The notes under the pieces: generated by a model
What the model was told of the DNA's origin: nothing
Databases searched by the model: none
The model's input: the letters and a program-made list of their open reading frames with translations, nothing else
Made by a program: the position numbers and the translations under genes
Part shown: positions 53,323-63,007 of the stretch, in pieces
Layout of the letters: each line of letters starts with the position of its first letter
Position numbering within the stretch: the stretch's first letter is position 1
Assembly: GCF_019320115.1 (NCBI RefSeq)
Contig: NC_089585.1
Coordinates: 145,097,769-145,161,768, forward strand
From: Miscanthus floridulus
Lineage: Eukaryota; Streptophyta; Magnoliopsida; Poales; Poaceae
Length of the DNA: 64,000 bases
Reading direction: 5' to 3'

Positions 53323-54899
53323 TGAAAGGATCAAGATGCCCAAGAGGAGGGATGAATTGGGCTAATTCTAATTTTTTTTGCAATACTTAAACCCTACACT
53401 TAGCCCACTTCACCCCTTGTGCCTAGAAAGTGTTTCTAATGATCTATTGTACAAAAGTTTTGCAACCTAAGTTCCAATCCTGCTCTAGTATAGCAATTCT
53501 ATGAATGTAAAGACAAGAATTGAATTGCTCAAAGTAAATGCTTAAAGTAAAGAGAGAAGGAGGAACACGATGATATTTTGCTGACGTATCGGAGAGTCGC
53601 CACTCCCCACTAGTCCTCGTTGGAGCGCCCACACAAGGGTGTAGCTCCCCCTTGATCCGCACAAGGATCAAGTGCTCTCTATGGGTTGATTCTTCGACAC
53701 TCCATCGCGATGAATCACCCACAACCGCTCACAACTTGAGTTGGGTCATCCACAAGCTCCACCGGATGATCACCAAACTCCCAATCACCACCAAGATGTC
53801 TAGGTGATGGCGATCACCAAGAGTAACAAGCATGAACTCTCGCTTGACCACAACAAGCATAATGAGAAAGGTAGATGCACACTTGCTACTCTCTTTTCAC
53901 TAATGAGGCCTCTCTCTTGGATTCTCAAATCTTAATCACCTCACTAGGACCTTGCTCTTCTTGGCACTCTCAAGGGTGTTTCTCAGCTGTTGAAATGAGC
54001 AAAAGTGATCTCTCAAGTAAATAGAGGAAGTATTTATACACCCTCATTCAAAACAAACTGTTATGTGTCACTGCGGGATGACCGGACGCTTTGGTCAGTT
54101 CTCCCCACAACCGAATAGTTAAGTTGTGACTGGACACTGACTAGCATCCGGTCAGCACTGATCGGACACGTTCGATCATGAAAACTGCCCTCTAGAACCT
54201 TACTGATGTTGACCGGACTCTAGAACCTAGCGTCTGGTCACTTTGCTGCTCAGCGTTCGGTCAGTAGCCAGAACCCGACCAGCGTCTGGTCAGCACTGAC
54301 TGGACGTGTCCGATCAGGATTCTCCCTCTCTGGAACCTTACTAGAGTTGACTGAACTCTGGCACCCAACGTCCGGTCACATTTCACTCAGTGTCCGGTCA
54401 CATCCAAACGACTTTACCTTGATCAAATGAATTGACCGGACTCTGCGCCAGCGTCCGGACACCATTTGACCCTCCATTCACTTCAAACTTGTAATCATAT
54501 GTGAATGAAGTTCGCTCCAATTGACCTTAGGGCTACTTAGGAGCTACCTAGTGCTAGATTTGACAAGTGTGCACCACACCTAACCCACTAGACTTACCTA
54601 GGTCAAGCTACCCGTCCATACCCCCTTAATAGTATGGCCAAAGGAAAAACAAAGTCCTAAACTACTCTAAGTGTCTTCTCAACACCAAACGACACTTAGA
54701 ACTAGTCCATCCATAACCTTGTCGTCCATCCTTTGAAAACCAAAACGACTTCCATCGTAGGGGCATGACAACCATGATTGCCCAATCAATTGTCATTACC
54801 ATGACCTAACTTAATTGCATTTGCAAAACATATGTTAGTCACAGTAATCTCGTATTGTCATTAATCACCGAAACCCAACTAGGGGCCTAGATGCTTTCA
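53323..54899 (-). repeat. 5' LTR of the Copia element (1577 bp)
   Basis: On the minus strand TGAAAGCATCTAGG...GATCCTTTCA. The central part (54070-54460) is an irregular array of AGCGTCCGGTCA-type units (the + strand reads TGACCGGACGCT). GTATTTATACACCC near 54029 could include the TATA element on either strand. Confidence 0.9.
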
Positions 54900-54904
54900 G
54901 AGGC

Positions 54905-55087
54905 CAGCAGAGTGGAGAGGTTGGATGGCGGCGGGAACCTGCACCAACTCTCCCTCCATCATAACGATGAAGTCCATGTTCCCAAAGCGTATGTGCACGC
55001 CCGGGACCCAGCTGACGCCATGACTAGTCATCCGAGGCCTGATGTGGATGTTGAGACACGCAAAAAGCTCCTAGCTGGCGCACCAAC
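54905..55087 (-). other. 5' leader of the Tat Gypsy element with putative primer-binding site
   Basis: This lies between the Copia insertion and the Tat 5' LTR. Next to the LTR the minus strand reads GTTGGTGCGCCAGCTAGGAG, close to the TTGGCGCGCCAGGTAGGGG-like primer site of grass Tat elements. The frame on the + strand through here is not a gene. Confidence 0.65.
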
Positions 55088-56088
55088 TGTTGGTATTTTC
55101 GGACCACCGACGAGTAAATTTGTATTTACGCGTCTGGCTCGGATGGTGTGCTCGGAGGAAACAAGGGTCTATACTGGTTCGGGTGGAATGTTCCTACGTC
55201 CAGTTCGCTGCTGCTCGTGTTACCGACACTTGGTTTGCAGTAGGGGTTACAAACAGGCGAGAGAGGGAGAGGATCTCAAGTCTCTGGTGGAAGAAGTGAA
55301 CAGGTGCTGAGAGCTCGCTTGTCGCTCAGCCGTGTGCTTGTGTCGAGCTCTTGTGTCTCGATCTCCCCCCCATCTCCCCTTTCATGGGGCGCCCTGCTTC
55401 CCCTTTTATAGGCGAAGGGAAAGCGCGGGTTATAGAGGAGGAAAATGAGAAGAACGAGAGAGAGAAGAAGGCTTCCAGGGTTGCCAGGTCCTTCTTCTCC
55501 TTCATGCGGGTCCCACCAATTCTGTAGATGTCAACAGGGATGGCTCTATGTCGTGGCCCTGTTCATCACTGGCGCCATGTGCGGGCATCATCTGCCGATC
55601 ATGACGTTCCACTCTGTCCCGACGAACGTCGTGGTGAACCGATGCGCCTGTCAGCGTCCGTACGAGGATTAGGCAGAACAGAACCGGCACACCCAACACT
55701 GTTCTTGATGTGAATCCCTAGATATGGCTCGTCATGGCCACAGGTTACATCGTGGTGTGCCAGCCTCTTCCCTGGCATCAGAGTTTTGACCCAGGCCCAT
55801 ACGCTTGGACCTAAAGTGGTGGTGGCGGTATGGGTCCCCATCAGACGAGACGAAACCCACGTCCTTGAGGTTGGACGAGACAGAGCCCGCACCGAAGGGG
55901 TCGGGCGAGATGGACCCCGCACCCAAGGGGTTGGCGCGAGACGAAGCCCGTGGCCTCGAGGTTGGGCGAGATGGAGTCCGCGACCTTGGGGACGGGCGAG
56001 ACCTTCTAATACGTCTCGAGCCATCCGGGGAAGTCAGCGTGGGTGCTAACTTCCTTGCTTTGGGTATCCCTAATATCGATACACGACA
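55088..56088 (-). repeat. 5' LTR of the Tat Gypsy element (1001 bp)
   Basis: Matches 18480-19509. On the minus strand it begins TGTCGTGTATCGATATTAGG and ends GAAAATACCAACA. It has five rather than six 30 bp repeat units (about 55850-56010). CCTCG follows at 56089. Confidence 0.93.
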
Positions 56089-56093
56089 CCTCG

Positions 56094-57311
56094 GTTATTC
56101 GAGGCAGGACAGCCGGGCCAGCAACCACCTCGGTTAATGCTTAACCGAGGCGGGCACTGTAATATAACCGCCTCGGTTAATACGCAACCACCTCGATTAA
56201 TCGATTAACCTAGGTGTTTGCCTTACAACAAATGCCTCGGTTAATTGGTATTAACCGAGGCGGTTGTTTTAAGGCAACCGCCTTAGTTAATATATTTTCG
56301 GAGGCGGGCACACTATAAGGCCTGCCTCCAAAAATAGTGGCCCAACTCCCAACCTAAGCAAAGGTCCATATCCATCTTCTACTGGGCTCATATATAATAT
56401 AGACTTACGGTTATCTTCTCACTTACTCCCCACAAACTCCTCCTGCACAGGCAGCGGCGCCCTTCCCCACATGCCACGCCCCTCCTGACTCCCCCACAGG
56501 TCGTGCGCCCCTCCGCTCCCCCTCCCTCTCCTCTCCCTCTCCCCCACAGGCGGCGGCGCCCCTCCCTCTAGCTCCCTCTACCCCACAGGTGGCGGCGCTC
56601 CTCCCAGTCCCTCTCTCCCCCACAGGCGGCGGCGCCCTTCCCTCTCCTCCAGCCACGACCGGATCCAGCGTGGAGGCAAGGAGAAGAGCGGTGTGGAGCG
56701 AGTAGTGGGTGGATCTAGATGGAGGCGAGCAGCGGGCGGACCACAGGCAATGGCGCCCCTCCCTCTGCTCTCCCTGTCCCACACAGGCAAGCAGCGCCCA
56801 GATCTGGCGAGCGGGCGGCCCCCTGCTCTGGCCACGCCCGGATCTGGCGTGGAAGCGAGGAGGAGGGCAACGTGGAGCCAAGCAACTGGCAGATCCGGCA
56901 TGAAGACAAGGAGGAGGCCGGCATGGAGGCGAGCAGTGGGCGGATCCGGCGTGGTGGAGATGGATCCTGCGTGGAGGAGTGGAGGAGAGGAGGATGACGG
57001 CGTACTGTGTGGAGGAGATGGATCCCGCGTAGAGGAGTGGAGGACGGCGACGTAATGCGTCGCCGACCAGATCTGGCTAGCGGGCTCGGGAACGGGCTTG
57101 CCGGCGGGCTCGGGATTTTTTTTGTTTTTTTATCGATTAACCGTGACGGGCGTTCTAAGGTGACCGCCTCCGATAATCAATTAACCGAGACGGTTTTTGC
57201 AACCGCATCGGTTAAGGCCACGATTAACGGTGACCTTTTGTTCGAGGCGGTTGCAAAAACAACATCGGTAAACCTTTTTTACCCACCATGGTTAAGATTC
57301 ATGTAATAGTG
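56094..57311. repeat. Right part of CACTA-2 with subterminal repeats
   Basis: 56094-56330 has at least eight copies of CCTCGGTTAA / TTAACCGAGG, several as hairpins (for example TTAATGCTTAA between two complementary arms). 56430-57100 is GC-rich with GGCGGCGCCCCTCC repeats; frames there on both strands are not genes. 57140-57290 repeats the AACCG motifs before the terminal repeat. The left outer piece 18406-18479 has the same CCGAGGCGGTTG motif. Confidence 0.8.
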
Positions 57312-57314
57312 TTA

Positions 57315-57400
57315 GGGCATGTTGCCCTATGATTTCCAAGGCTTGCGTGAGTTGGGTCGCCGCGATCATGGAGCGACGTGTGACGAGGGAATGTCCAAAG
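57315..57400 (-). pseudogene. zf-RVT-type fragment, part 2
   Basis: On the minus strand the frame ...AATQLTQALEIIGQHALIEGR continues into 18402 and below when the CACTA-2 element and one TTA copy are left out. This stretch precedes the NKAPPRVKFF block. Further upstream on the minus strand (above about 57400) I cannot follow a frame. Confidence 0.5.
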
Positions 57401-60240
57401 TTCACCTCGTCTGGCTTGCTTCACCGTTAACCGGAAGAGTCCGACAAAGCCCCATTGTCAACTATAATCTCACTGGGACAACTCATATGACAATATAAGC
57501 ACACCACTTTGAAGCCAATCTGACACAACAACAAAACTAATCACTCGGGAAAGTATAATATTAACGGGCTGTATGATGAATTCTAAAGGTGGGTGGATAG
57601 GGGAATTCGCACCGACGGGAATGATTAGGCAAAACTTTAGCTTTGGATGTGTTTTGGACTCTGGCAAACCGGAGTACCGAACAAGTATGACTGTATGTAG
57701 CTATCACACCAATAGATCGATGCATTGGTGATGACTTGACAGAAATCTCCAACGCAGCAGTCGTCCTGACCGTCGTGCATGTTGTGAGGTCACTTTCTCT
57801 TGGAAAATATGCTCCTCCGGTCCAGAGTCCGAACCATGGATTGGCGCAGCCTGTAACCCGTCGCCATCGTGCATCGACGTCCGTCCTTGCTCCTAGCTAT
57901 AGCTTGACCATCCAAGGACCGGTACACTTGCATGCGGTACATGACAACGTGGACTGCTGCTGGATTTCTTTGCCATCGAGAGCACAACTGAAGAAGGCTT
58001 AGACCAACCATTAACGTTCGGCGACACTGTGACATCACGAGAGACGGTACCGAGTGCCGACTGATGGTCCACGTTGCTGTCAATTAACGTGCAGACAGGT
58101 ACGTACGGAGTACATCTCAAGTAGTACTCCGTACACCTACACCTCGTTACACGTGCGGTGCACATTGCTCATTGCTCTAATGCTCATCATCCCCTTCGAA
58201 CCCAACAGGCCACCACTGCAGTTTGTTACTCCTACTCGAGTCATGGCGGTGGCGGCAATCGGCAGTGGCATGAGAACGGAGGAGCAGCCGCGTCGTACGT
58301 ACGTCGCCCATCTGGACGACACTGTTGCACCACATGGCTCCTGGCCCTTGACAATTTGCCAATTGCGCCAGTAGGCCGTCGAAACCAGACGCAACGCAAG
58401 GAGCCAGATGCCTTCACATGCGCCGAAAATGACCGGAGGCTCGTCGCCTTGTAGGAACAACTCCGATGGGACGCAACCCGTGGAGGCTCAGGTGCCGTCT
58501 ATTCTCGGGCGTACCCACCGCGGCGGGTACGGTGGCCAGTGGCTTTTGCCTTCCGGTTCCGGCCCTTCCTCTGCGGCAGTCCCAGGCTCCCAGCTGCAGC
58601 TTGGTGAATCGTGAGTGGTGACCTCGCGTTCGGCGCGAGTGGACGGGTCAATGCTGCTGCGGACGAGCGCGTCCACATCACACACGGAATCGTCGCCGGG
58701 TCGATCCAGATCTCGATGGCGACGTCTGCTCGGGCCTCGGGCCGACCAGTGGCGTCCCTCTCGCAGTCTCGCTCGGTCGCTGCGCTCCCTGTTCCTCGAC
58801 GCGACCGAACTGCGTCGTCGCGCGCCGCCGAGGGACCGTGACTTGACGACGACGGACGGTTGAGCGAACCACCCTAATTTAACTGGAGCCTTGGTTGCAT
58901 ATGCCTTGCCAATTGGCAAGCGGTACCGACGATAAGGATTATCAGAAGCTTGGATCCAAGAGTGTTATGAATATGTTCAGTACCGACGGCAGCACGCAAC
59001 CGCAGACCCGCTGCATTCCTCGTTCTTCGCTGCGTGTGTGCCCATTGTAAAGGGGGACCTGTGTAAACTGTAATCCGTAAAGCCTGCTGATCAAAAGCCG
59101 CTGCTACTGAGCACGGTAAGAAAAGGTGGAGGGTTCATATCATACAGCACAGTTTTAGGCGACAAGCTATCTTGGGATGCCTGGACATAGCCGCAGAGTC
59201 CACTAACCGATGCGTGCCCTATCCTCGCGTTGCTTTCTTCACACAAGCTCACCACCTGCTGCTCCGGTCCGGCTCTTCTCTTTGACTTTGTCGACAATTA
59301 TTCGCCCATCCCAAGGGGCAGTGGAGCTGCTTGGTAGTTATTCGGAATTCGGTATTCCAACATTTTGTTGCACTGCTGCACTGGGTTATTGCAAGTTTTG
59401 GTTGCGAAGAACATGCCCAAAGAAAACAGTAGCCATGTTCCCTTTCATTTTCAACCAAGATCAGCTAATGCTCATACGGGAAGCACGGCGAAACCATAGG
59501 CAATTCGAGCTCTTGTTACACACTGATGCACGGTCCACGCGTGCACAAGAACAACCTTAAACCCTACACATCATCATTCGTCAGCTCGTGCCTCCTATAT
59601 TCAAATCCAAATCCAAATCCAAATCGAATCTGTGGTTGCACATGTGCTACTCTCATCTGATCTCACGCTTGACCCAAGAACGACCAGATTACCAGACCCC
59701 CATTATGTGCGTCTCCCTATTGGACCACTAGTTGGGCTTGGGCCCCTATGTTTGCGTTAACTTCTGTCAAGTACCGCAGGCTTTACGGGTGCACATGGAT
59801 GCAGCAGCTCCTCCATGGCTCCACCACCGTCCTTCCTTTCCCCACGGGTAGAAGAGAGACGAGTGACTGTGAGTGAGTATCCGGCAGTAGCATTTGGTGA
59901 CGCCGATTGACATCCATCTCTAGCAGTAGCCGGCACCGGGCTGTCACTCGGACACACACACAACAACTACTCCTACAAGTCTACCTGAAGTGACGGGTGT
60001 GGCGAGAGGCGGAGGATGCAAAGCTACGTGCGCTGCTAGAGTCATCGGTGTAGTACGCAGCTACTGCCCCTGCCTGCATGCTCTCTTCTCTTCTCTTCTG
60101 TAGTCTCAGTCTGTATGGTCGTGCACAGTGTCTCCATCTCGCTGATCTATTGAACTTGACGATCAGGTAGTCTTGTCTGAGGTAGCCGCGCTGAGATCTG
60201 ACTCGGCTACAGCGGCGTTCGAGCGGGAGAGGGACGCAGC
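57401..60240. other. Upstream region of the EPFL gene; no further gene supported
   Basis: Mixed composition. It contains an 11 bp perfect inverted repeat (58103-58134), a GC-rich island (58480-58870) with open frames on both strands but no domain, an (AAATCC)n run at about 59603-59629 and (TTCTC)n near 60080-60100. Transposon remnants may be present but I could not define ends. Confidence 0.45.
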
Positions 60241-60248
60241 GCAGGGGG

Positions 60249-60256
60249 TTCTATAT
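60249..60256 (+). promoter_or_regulatory. Candidate TATA box of the EPFL gene
   Basis: CTATATTATTAC, about 150 bp before the start codon, in an otherwise GC-rich region, would give a 5' untranslated region of roughly 120 bases. Pyrimidine-rich tracts (TCTTCTCTTC) lie about 150 bp further upstream. Inferred from position only. Confidence 0.4.
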
Positions 60257-60404
60257 TATTACAAGGCAGCAGCAGCAGTCAGTGAGGGTGCGCAGCGCGA
60301 GCGCACGCCCTCCCCGTGCCGCTTCCTAAATTTGGCTGCCTGCCGAGCTCCGGCTCTACAGTTTGCTGCGGCTTCAGGGCAGGGCCTTGAAAAAAGGGGA
60401 GGCC

Positions 60405-61621
60405 ATGGAGTGCTCCTGGGGGAGGCGGAGATGGAGGTGGTGTGGCAGATCCATGCTAAAGCTGGCGGGGCTGTGCTTCGCCGTGGCCATCATCTGCCTG
60501 GGCGGCAGCGGCTGCAGGGGGAGTACTGTGTTGCTCCGTTCAGGTAACGAATCAAGAAAGCCGTTCTCATACCTATGCAGATGTTTGCCGCATTTGGGAA
60601 ACTTCCTTCTTTTTTTGGTTCTCTCTGGTGACCCTGCTCTGCAGAGTTACTGGTGTGACACGTTTCTCATCCATGCTTTATGTTCTTTATGCACGCAGCT
60701 GCCTGCACTAGTCTAGCACCGGATTGATCTTGGTTTCACTGCATTTAGTTATGTGTTTTAGCTTAGGATTGAGGATCACTACTCCCAAAGTAACTTCATT
60801 GTCCTCTTCTTTTCCTTTTTGCTCTTCAGAGTCCTGGAGACGAGGACGAGCGGCAGCATCTTGCGGTAATCAGGTGCGTATCCATCTCCCTCTCGCCTCA
60901 GCTACCTACTGTCCCTCTATCCACTGCACACCGATGAGACCGCGCAGAGATCATACCGACTTGATTAGCTGTTGCCTTGTTCATATTCATGACGATGCGC
61001 CATGGACCAGCCGCTAGCACATCAAATCTAAACCCACAGAGAGGGACAGAAGACACGCCAACCAGACCACACCCGGCTCCGCCATGGCCGGTGCACACTG
61101 CAGCTCCCAGTAGTCAGTAGCGATCACAGGCACAGCCGCACAGGCCCGCTCGCACAGCCCCGTCCGACAGCCCTTCAACGCCGCCGGGTCCCATGGCCTT
61201 TTGACCACACGTCACTGCCGAATGCCGATCGTCGATCGATGCAACGGCAATGCAACACCACCGACCGACCCACGATAGCGACCTTACCTTACCTTACCGA
61301 CTGATACGTACGTACGTTCAACGCGTTCGCGACGAGACGTACCCTCAGGCTCAGCAGTCAGCACTGATGATTCATTATTCTTCTTGCTGCTTGCGCATGC
61401 AGGGGTGCTACACCAACACGGGTGGGCAAGCGCAAGGGCAATGGCGGCGGCTGCTGGCGGATGGTCCGGGGTCATACCCGCCACGGTGCACGTCCAAGTG
61501 CGGCGACTGCAGCCCGTGCTACCCGGTGCACGTGGCCGTGCCGCCGGGCGTGCCGGTCACCACCGAGTACTACCCGGAGGCGTGGAGGTGCAAGTGCGGC
61601 AACCGCCTCTACATGCCATGA
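60405..61621 (+). CDS. Epidermal patterning factor-like secreted peptide (EPFL4/5/6-like), three exons
   Basis: Exons 60405-60543, 60830-60873 and 61403-61621 (donors GTAACG and GTGCGT, acceptors CTTCAG and ATGCAG) join in frame to 133 codons plus TGA. The ATG at 60405 has a good context (GGCCATGG), and a second in-frame Met (MLKLAG) begins a hydrophobic signal peptide (LAGLCFAVAIICLGG). The C-terminus is the conserved EPF domain: GSYPPRCTSKCGDC, SPCYPVHVAVPPG and EYYPEAWRCKCGNRLYMP, with six cysteines (RC, KC, DC, PC, RC, KC). The EYYPEAWRCKCGN ending is characteristic of the EPFL4/5/6 (CHALLAH) group, whose mature peptides act outside the cell on ERECTA-family receptor kinases in stomatal and organ growth control. 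Exon 2 (15 residues) is the variable propeptide and is my least certain part. Confidence 0.88.
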
Positions 61622-62390
61622 CCGCAGTCCGCCCGCCGTCCGAGCATGGAGGCGGCCAGCCAGCCGGCCGAGGCGCCGGGCCTACGCTGCATTATTGCAC
61701 CGGGGCGGGGTGGCTCTCGCCTGCGCCTTGCGCGCGCGCGCGCGCGGTGTCGTGGTCCTCGCCGCGCTCGCGCATGGGCGGGATCTGCACTCTGCAGCGC
61801 GCGGGTGGCCGTGGCGACCTACCACACTGACCGGCTGCCGTGCCGGCTATGGGTCCGCTGGGGGATACTGAGACTGCATGGCTTTTTCCGTGTCGCGCGC
61901 TGGAATTCGCACGGCCCTACCACGAGCGCGTGGAGCGGAGCGGAGGCATGGCGGGCGTACGGCGCGTCAGCGCGTGCTGGATCGAGGAGGAGGGAGGCGA
62001 GCTGAGAGAGTGCCTGAGACGAGAGCTGCCGCGGTCCACTCCTGCACGTGTCCGTATAATCTGTTCAAAGTGTCGATACTCGATCTTTTCAAATTTTTCT
62101 TATGTTGTTTTTTCGCATCTGAATCTTGCAACACGATTTTCTGGTGAACTTTGTAGCCAAATGTAGTGTTGGATTCGAGTGCTATATATATCGTGGTAGT
62201 ATGGAACAGTTCAAAAACCTGCTTGGTCTCCCCCGCACTCTCTAGGTTCGCAAGTGTCCAGCACAAATTACACAACATGTAGTGGAACTGGACAAATCCA
62301 GACCGTGGCAGGGGATCCACAGACCACAGGCCAGTCTGAAAATTTGGTACGAGGCCGAGATGCGTGAAGGCCCTGTTGGTCGATAACTCC
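61622..62390. other. Downstream region of the EPFL gene
   Basis: GC-rich to about 62040 with a (GC)n run at about 61731-61746, then AT-rich. It likely includes the 3' untranslated region; I see no clear polyadenylation signal. Open frames (61646-62005, 61840-62166) are artefacts of GC content. Confidence 0.45.
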
Positions 62391-62394
62391 ATGG

Positions 62395-62510
62395 TTGCCC
62401 TCGTTCGTACTTTTCAGCCTTGTTTTTTTTTTGTTAAAATTATATTTTTCTCTCATAGCAAATCAGCCGAATCAGTGTTTCGGTTTATTTTTCAGGGAAG
62501 CAAACGGGCC
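62395..62510. mobile_element. MITE remnant
   Basis: The left arm CCTCGTTCGTACTTTTCAG and the right arm read inward CCCGTTTGCTTCCCTGAA are similar, and the interior has TTATATTTTTCTCTCA and CAAATCAGCCGAATCAGTG, a block common in short grass MITEs. The flanking duplication is unclear. Confidence 0.5.
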
Positions 62511-62635
62511 AATATCGGTTTTTGCCGGCTCATGTAGTCTCGTGCCATTGGTGATTAGATGCTCTTGGTTTTGTTTCTAATGATGGTCCGTTCGTCTGTT
62601 TGTTCTTTGTCTCATGCTACTTTGGTCGTTGTTAA

Positions 62636-63004
62636 GGTGGTGTTTGGACGCTCCTTCTCAATTTTGGTCGCTGTTATATCGAATGTTTGAACATAGTATT
62701 AAATATAGACTAATTACGAAATTAATTGTATAGTTTATGACTAATTTACGAGACGAATCTTTTAAGCCAAATAAGTTCATGATTTGACAATGTGGTGCTA
62801 CAGTAAACTTGTGCTAATGACGGAATAATTAGACTTCAAAAAAATCGTCTCGTGGAGTACTGACGGATTATGTAATTTGTTTTTTTTATTAGTATCCTTC
62901 CGACACACCTCCTAAATTTTAGTCACTGGATTCGACACACCTCCTAAATTTTAGTCACTGGATTCGACACACCTCCTAAATTTTAGTCACCGGATCCAAA
63001 CACC
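62636..63004. mobile_element. Tourist-like (PIF/Harbinger) MITE, 369 bp, target duplication TAA
   Basis: The left end is GGTGGTGTTTGGA and the right end read inward GGTGTTTGGATCC; TAA lies on both sides (62633-62635, 63005-63007). The interior has GACTAATTACGA and GAGACGAATCTTTTAAG blocks seen in many grass MITEs. The right side has an expanded 32 bp repeat (next feature). Confidence 0.75.
62901..62997 (+). repeat. 32 bp repeat, three copies, at the right end of the MITE
   Basis: CGACACACCTCCTAAATTTT plus AGTCACTGGATT, three times in series, the last with CCGG. Copies are nearly identical, so the expansion is recent. Confidence 0.9.
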
Positions 63005-63007
63005 TAA

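Larger units (their letters stand above)
46259..54899 (-). mobile_element. SIRE-type Copia retrotransposon, minus strand; target duplication GAGGC
   Basis: The 5' LTR is at 53323-54899, the Met-tRNA primer site at 53309-53320, then gag, a coiled-coil segment, protease, integrase, reverse transcriptase and RNase H down to 47668, and a 3' LTR ending at 46259. GAGGC lies on both sides (46254-46258, 54900-54904). Protease-integrase-reverse transcriptase order defines Copia; the long LTRs, large size and long coiled coil after gag fit the SIRE/Maximus lineage. The 3' LTR end is TA instead of TG on the + strand. Genes carry many stops. Confidence 0.92.
18480..56088 (-). mobile_element. Tat-type Gypsy LTR retrotransposon, minus strand, with nested insertions; target duplication CCTCG
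   Basis: Related LTRs lie at 18480-19509 (3') and 55088-56088 (5'), both in minus orientation, flanked by CCTCG at 18475-18479 and 56089-56093. Between them, in minus-strand order, come leader, gag, protease, reverse transcriptase, RNase H, a second RNase H-like domain and integrase, followed by a long 3' untranslated region and a polypurine tract (AGGCTCGGGGGCTAC). The second RNase H and the CTCGGGGGCTA tract place it in the Tat lineage. It is interrupted by the TRIM complex (19664-38958), a hAT MITE (45502-45689) and a Copia element (46259-54899). Its own DNA is about 9.5 kb. All genes carry stops. Confidence 0.92.
18406..57311. mobile_element. CACTA-2, small non-autonomous CACTA element split by nested insertions; target duplication TTA
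   Basis: The left end CATTACTACAGAAAATCTT (18406) and the right end read inward CACTATTACATGAATCTT (from 57311) align at most positions. The left end has T in place of C in CACTA. A 3 bp duplication TTA flanks it (18403-18405, 57312-57314). The element's own DNA is 18406-18479 plus 56094-57311, about 1.3 kb; the rest is the inserted Tat retrotransposon. Subterminal motifs are AACCGAGGCGG and its complement CCGCCTCGGTT. No transposase is present. The zf-RVT frame running through the empty site independently supports the boundaries. Confidence 0.85.

Noticed and set aside
58488..58919. 143-codon minus-strand frame upstream of EPFL
   Set aside because: Arg/Ser/Pro-rich with competing frames on the other strand; no recognisable motif.
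60173..60547. Long frame overlapping EPFL exon 1
   Set aside because: Different frame from the signal peptide and EPF domain; runs into a stop at the donor site.
61646..62166. Open frames downstream of EPFL
   Set aside because: GC-rich 3' region; overlapping frames, no domains.
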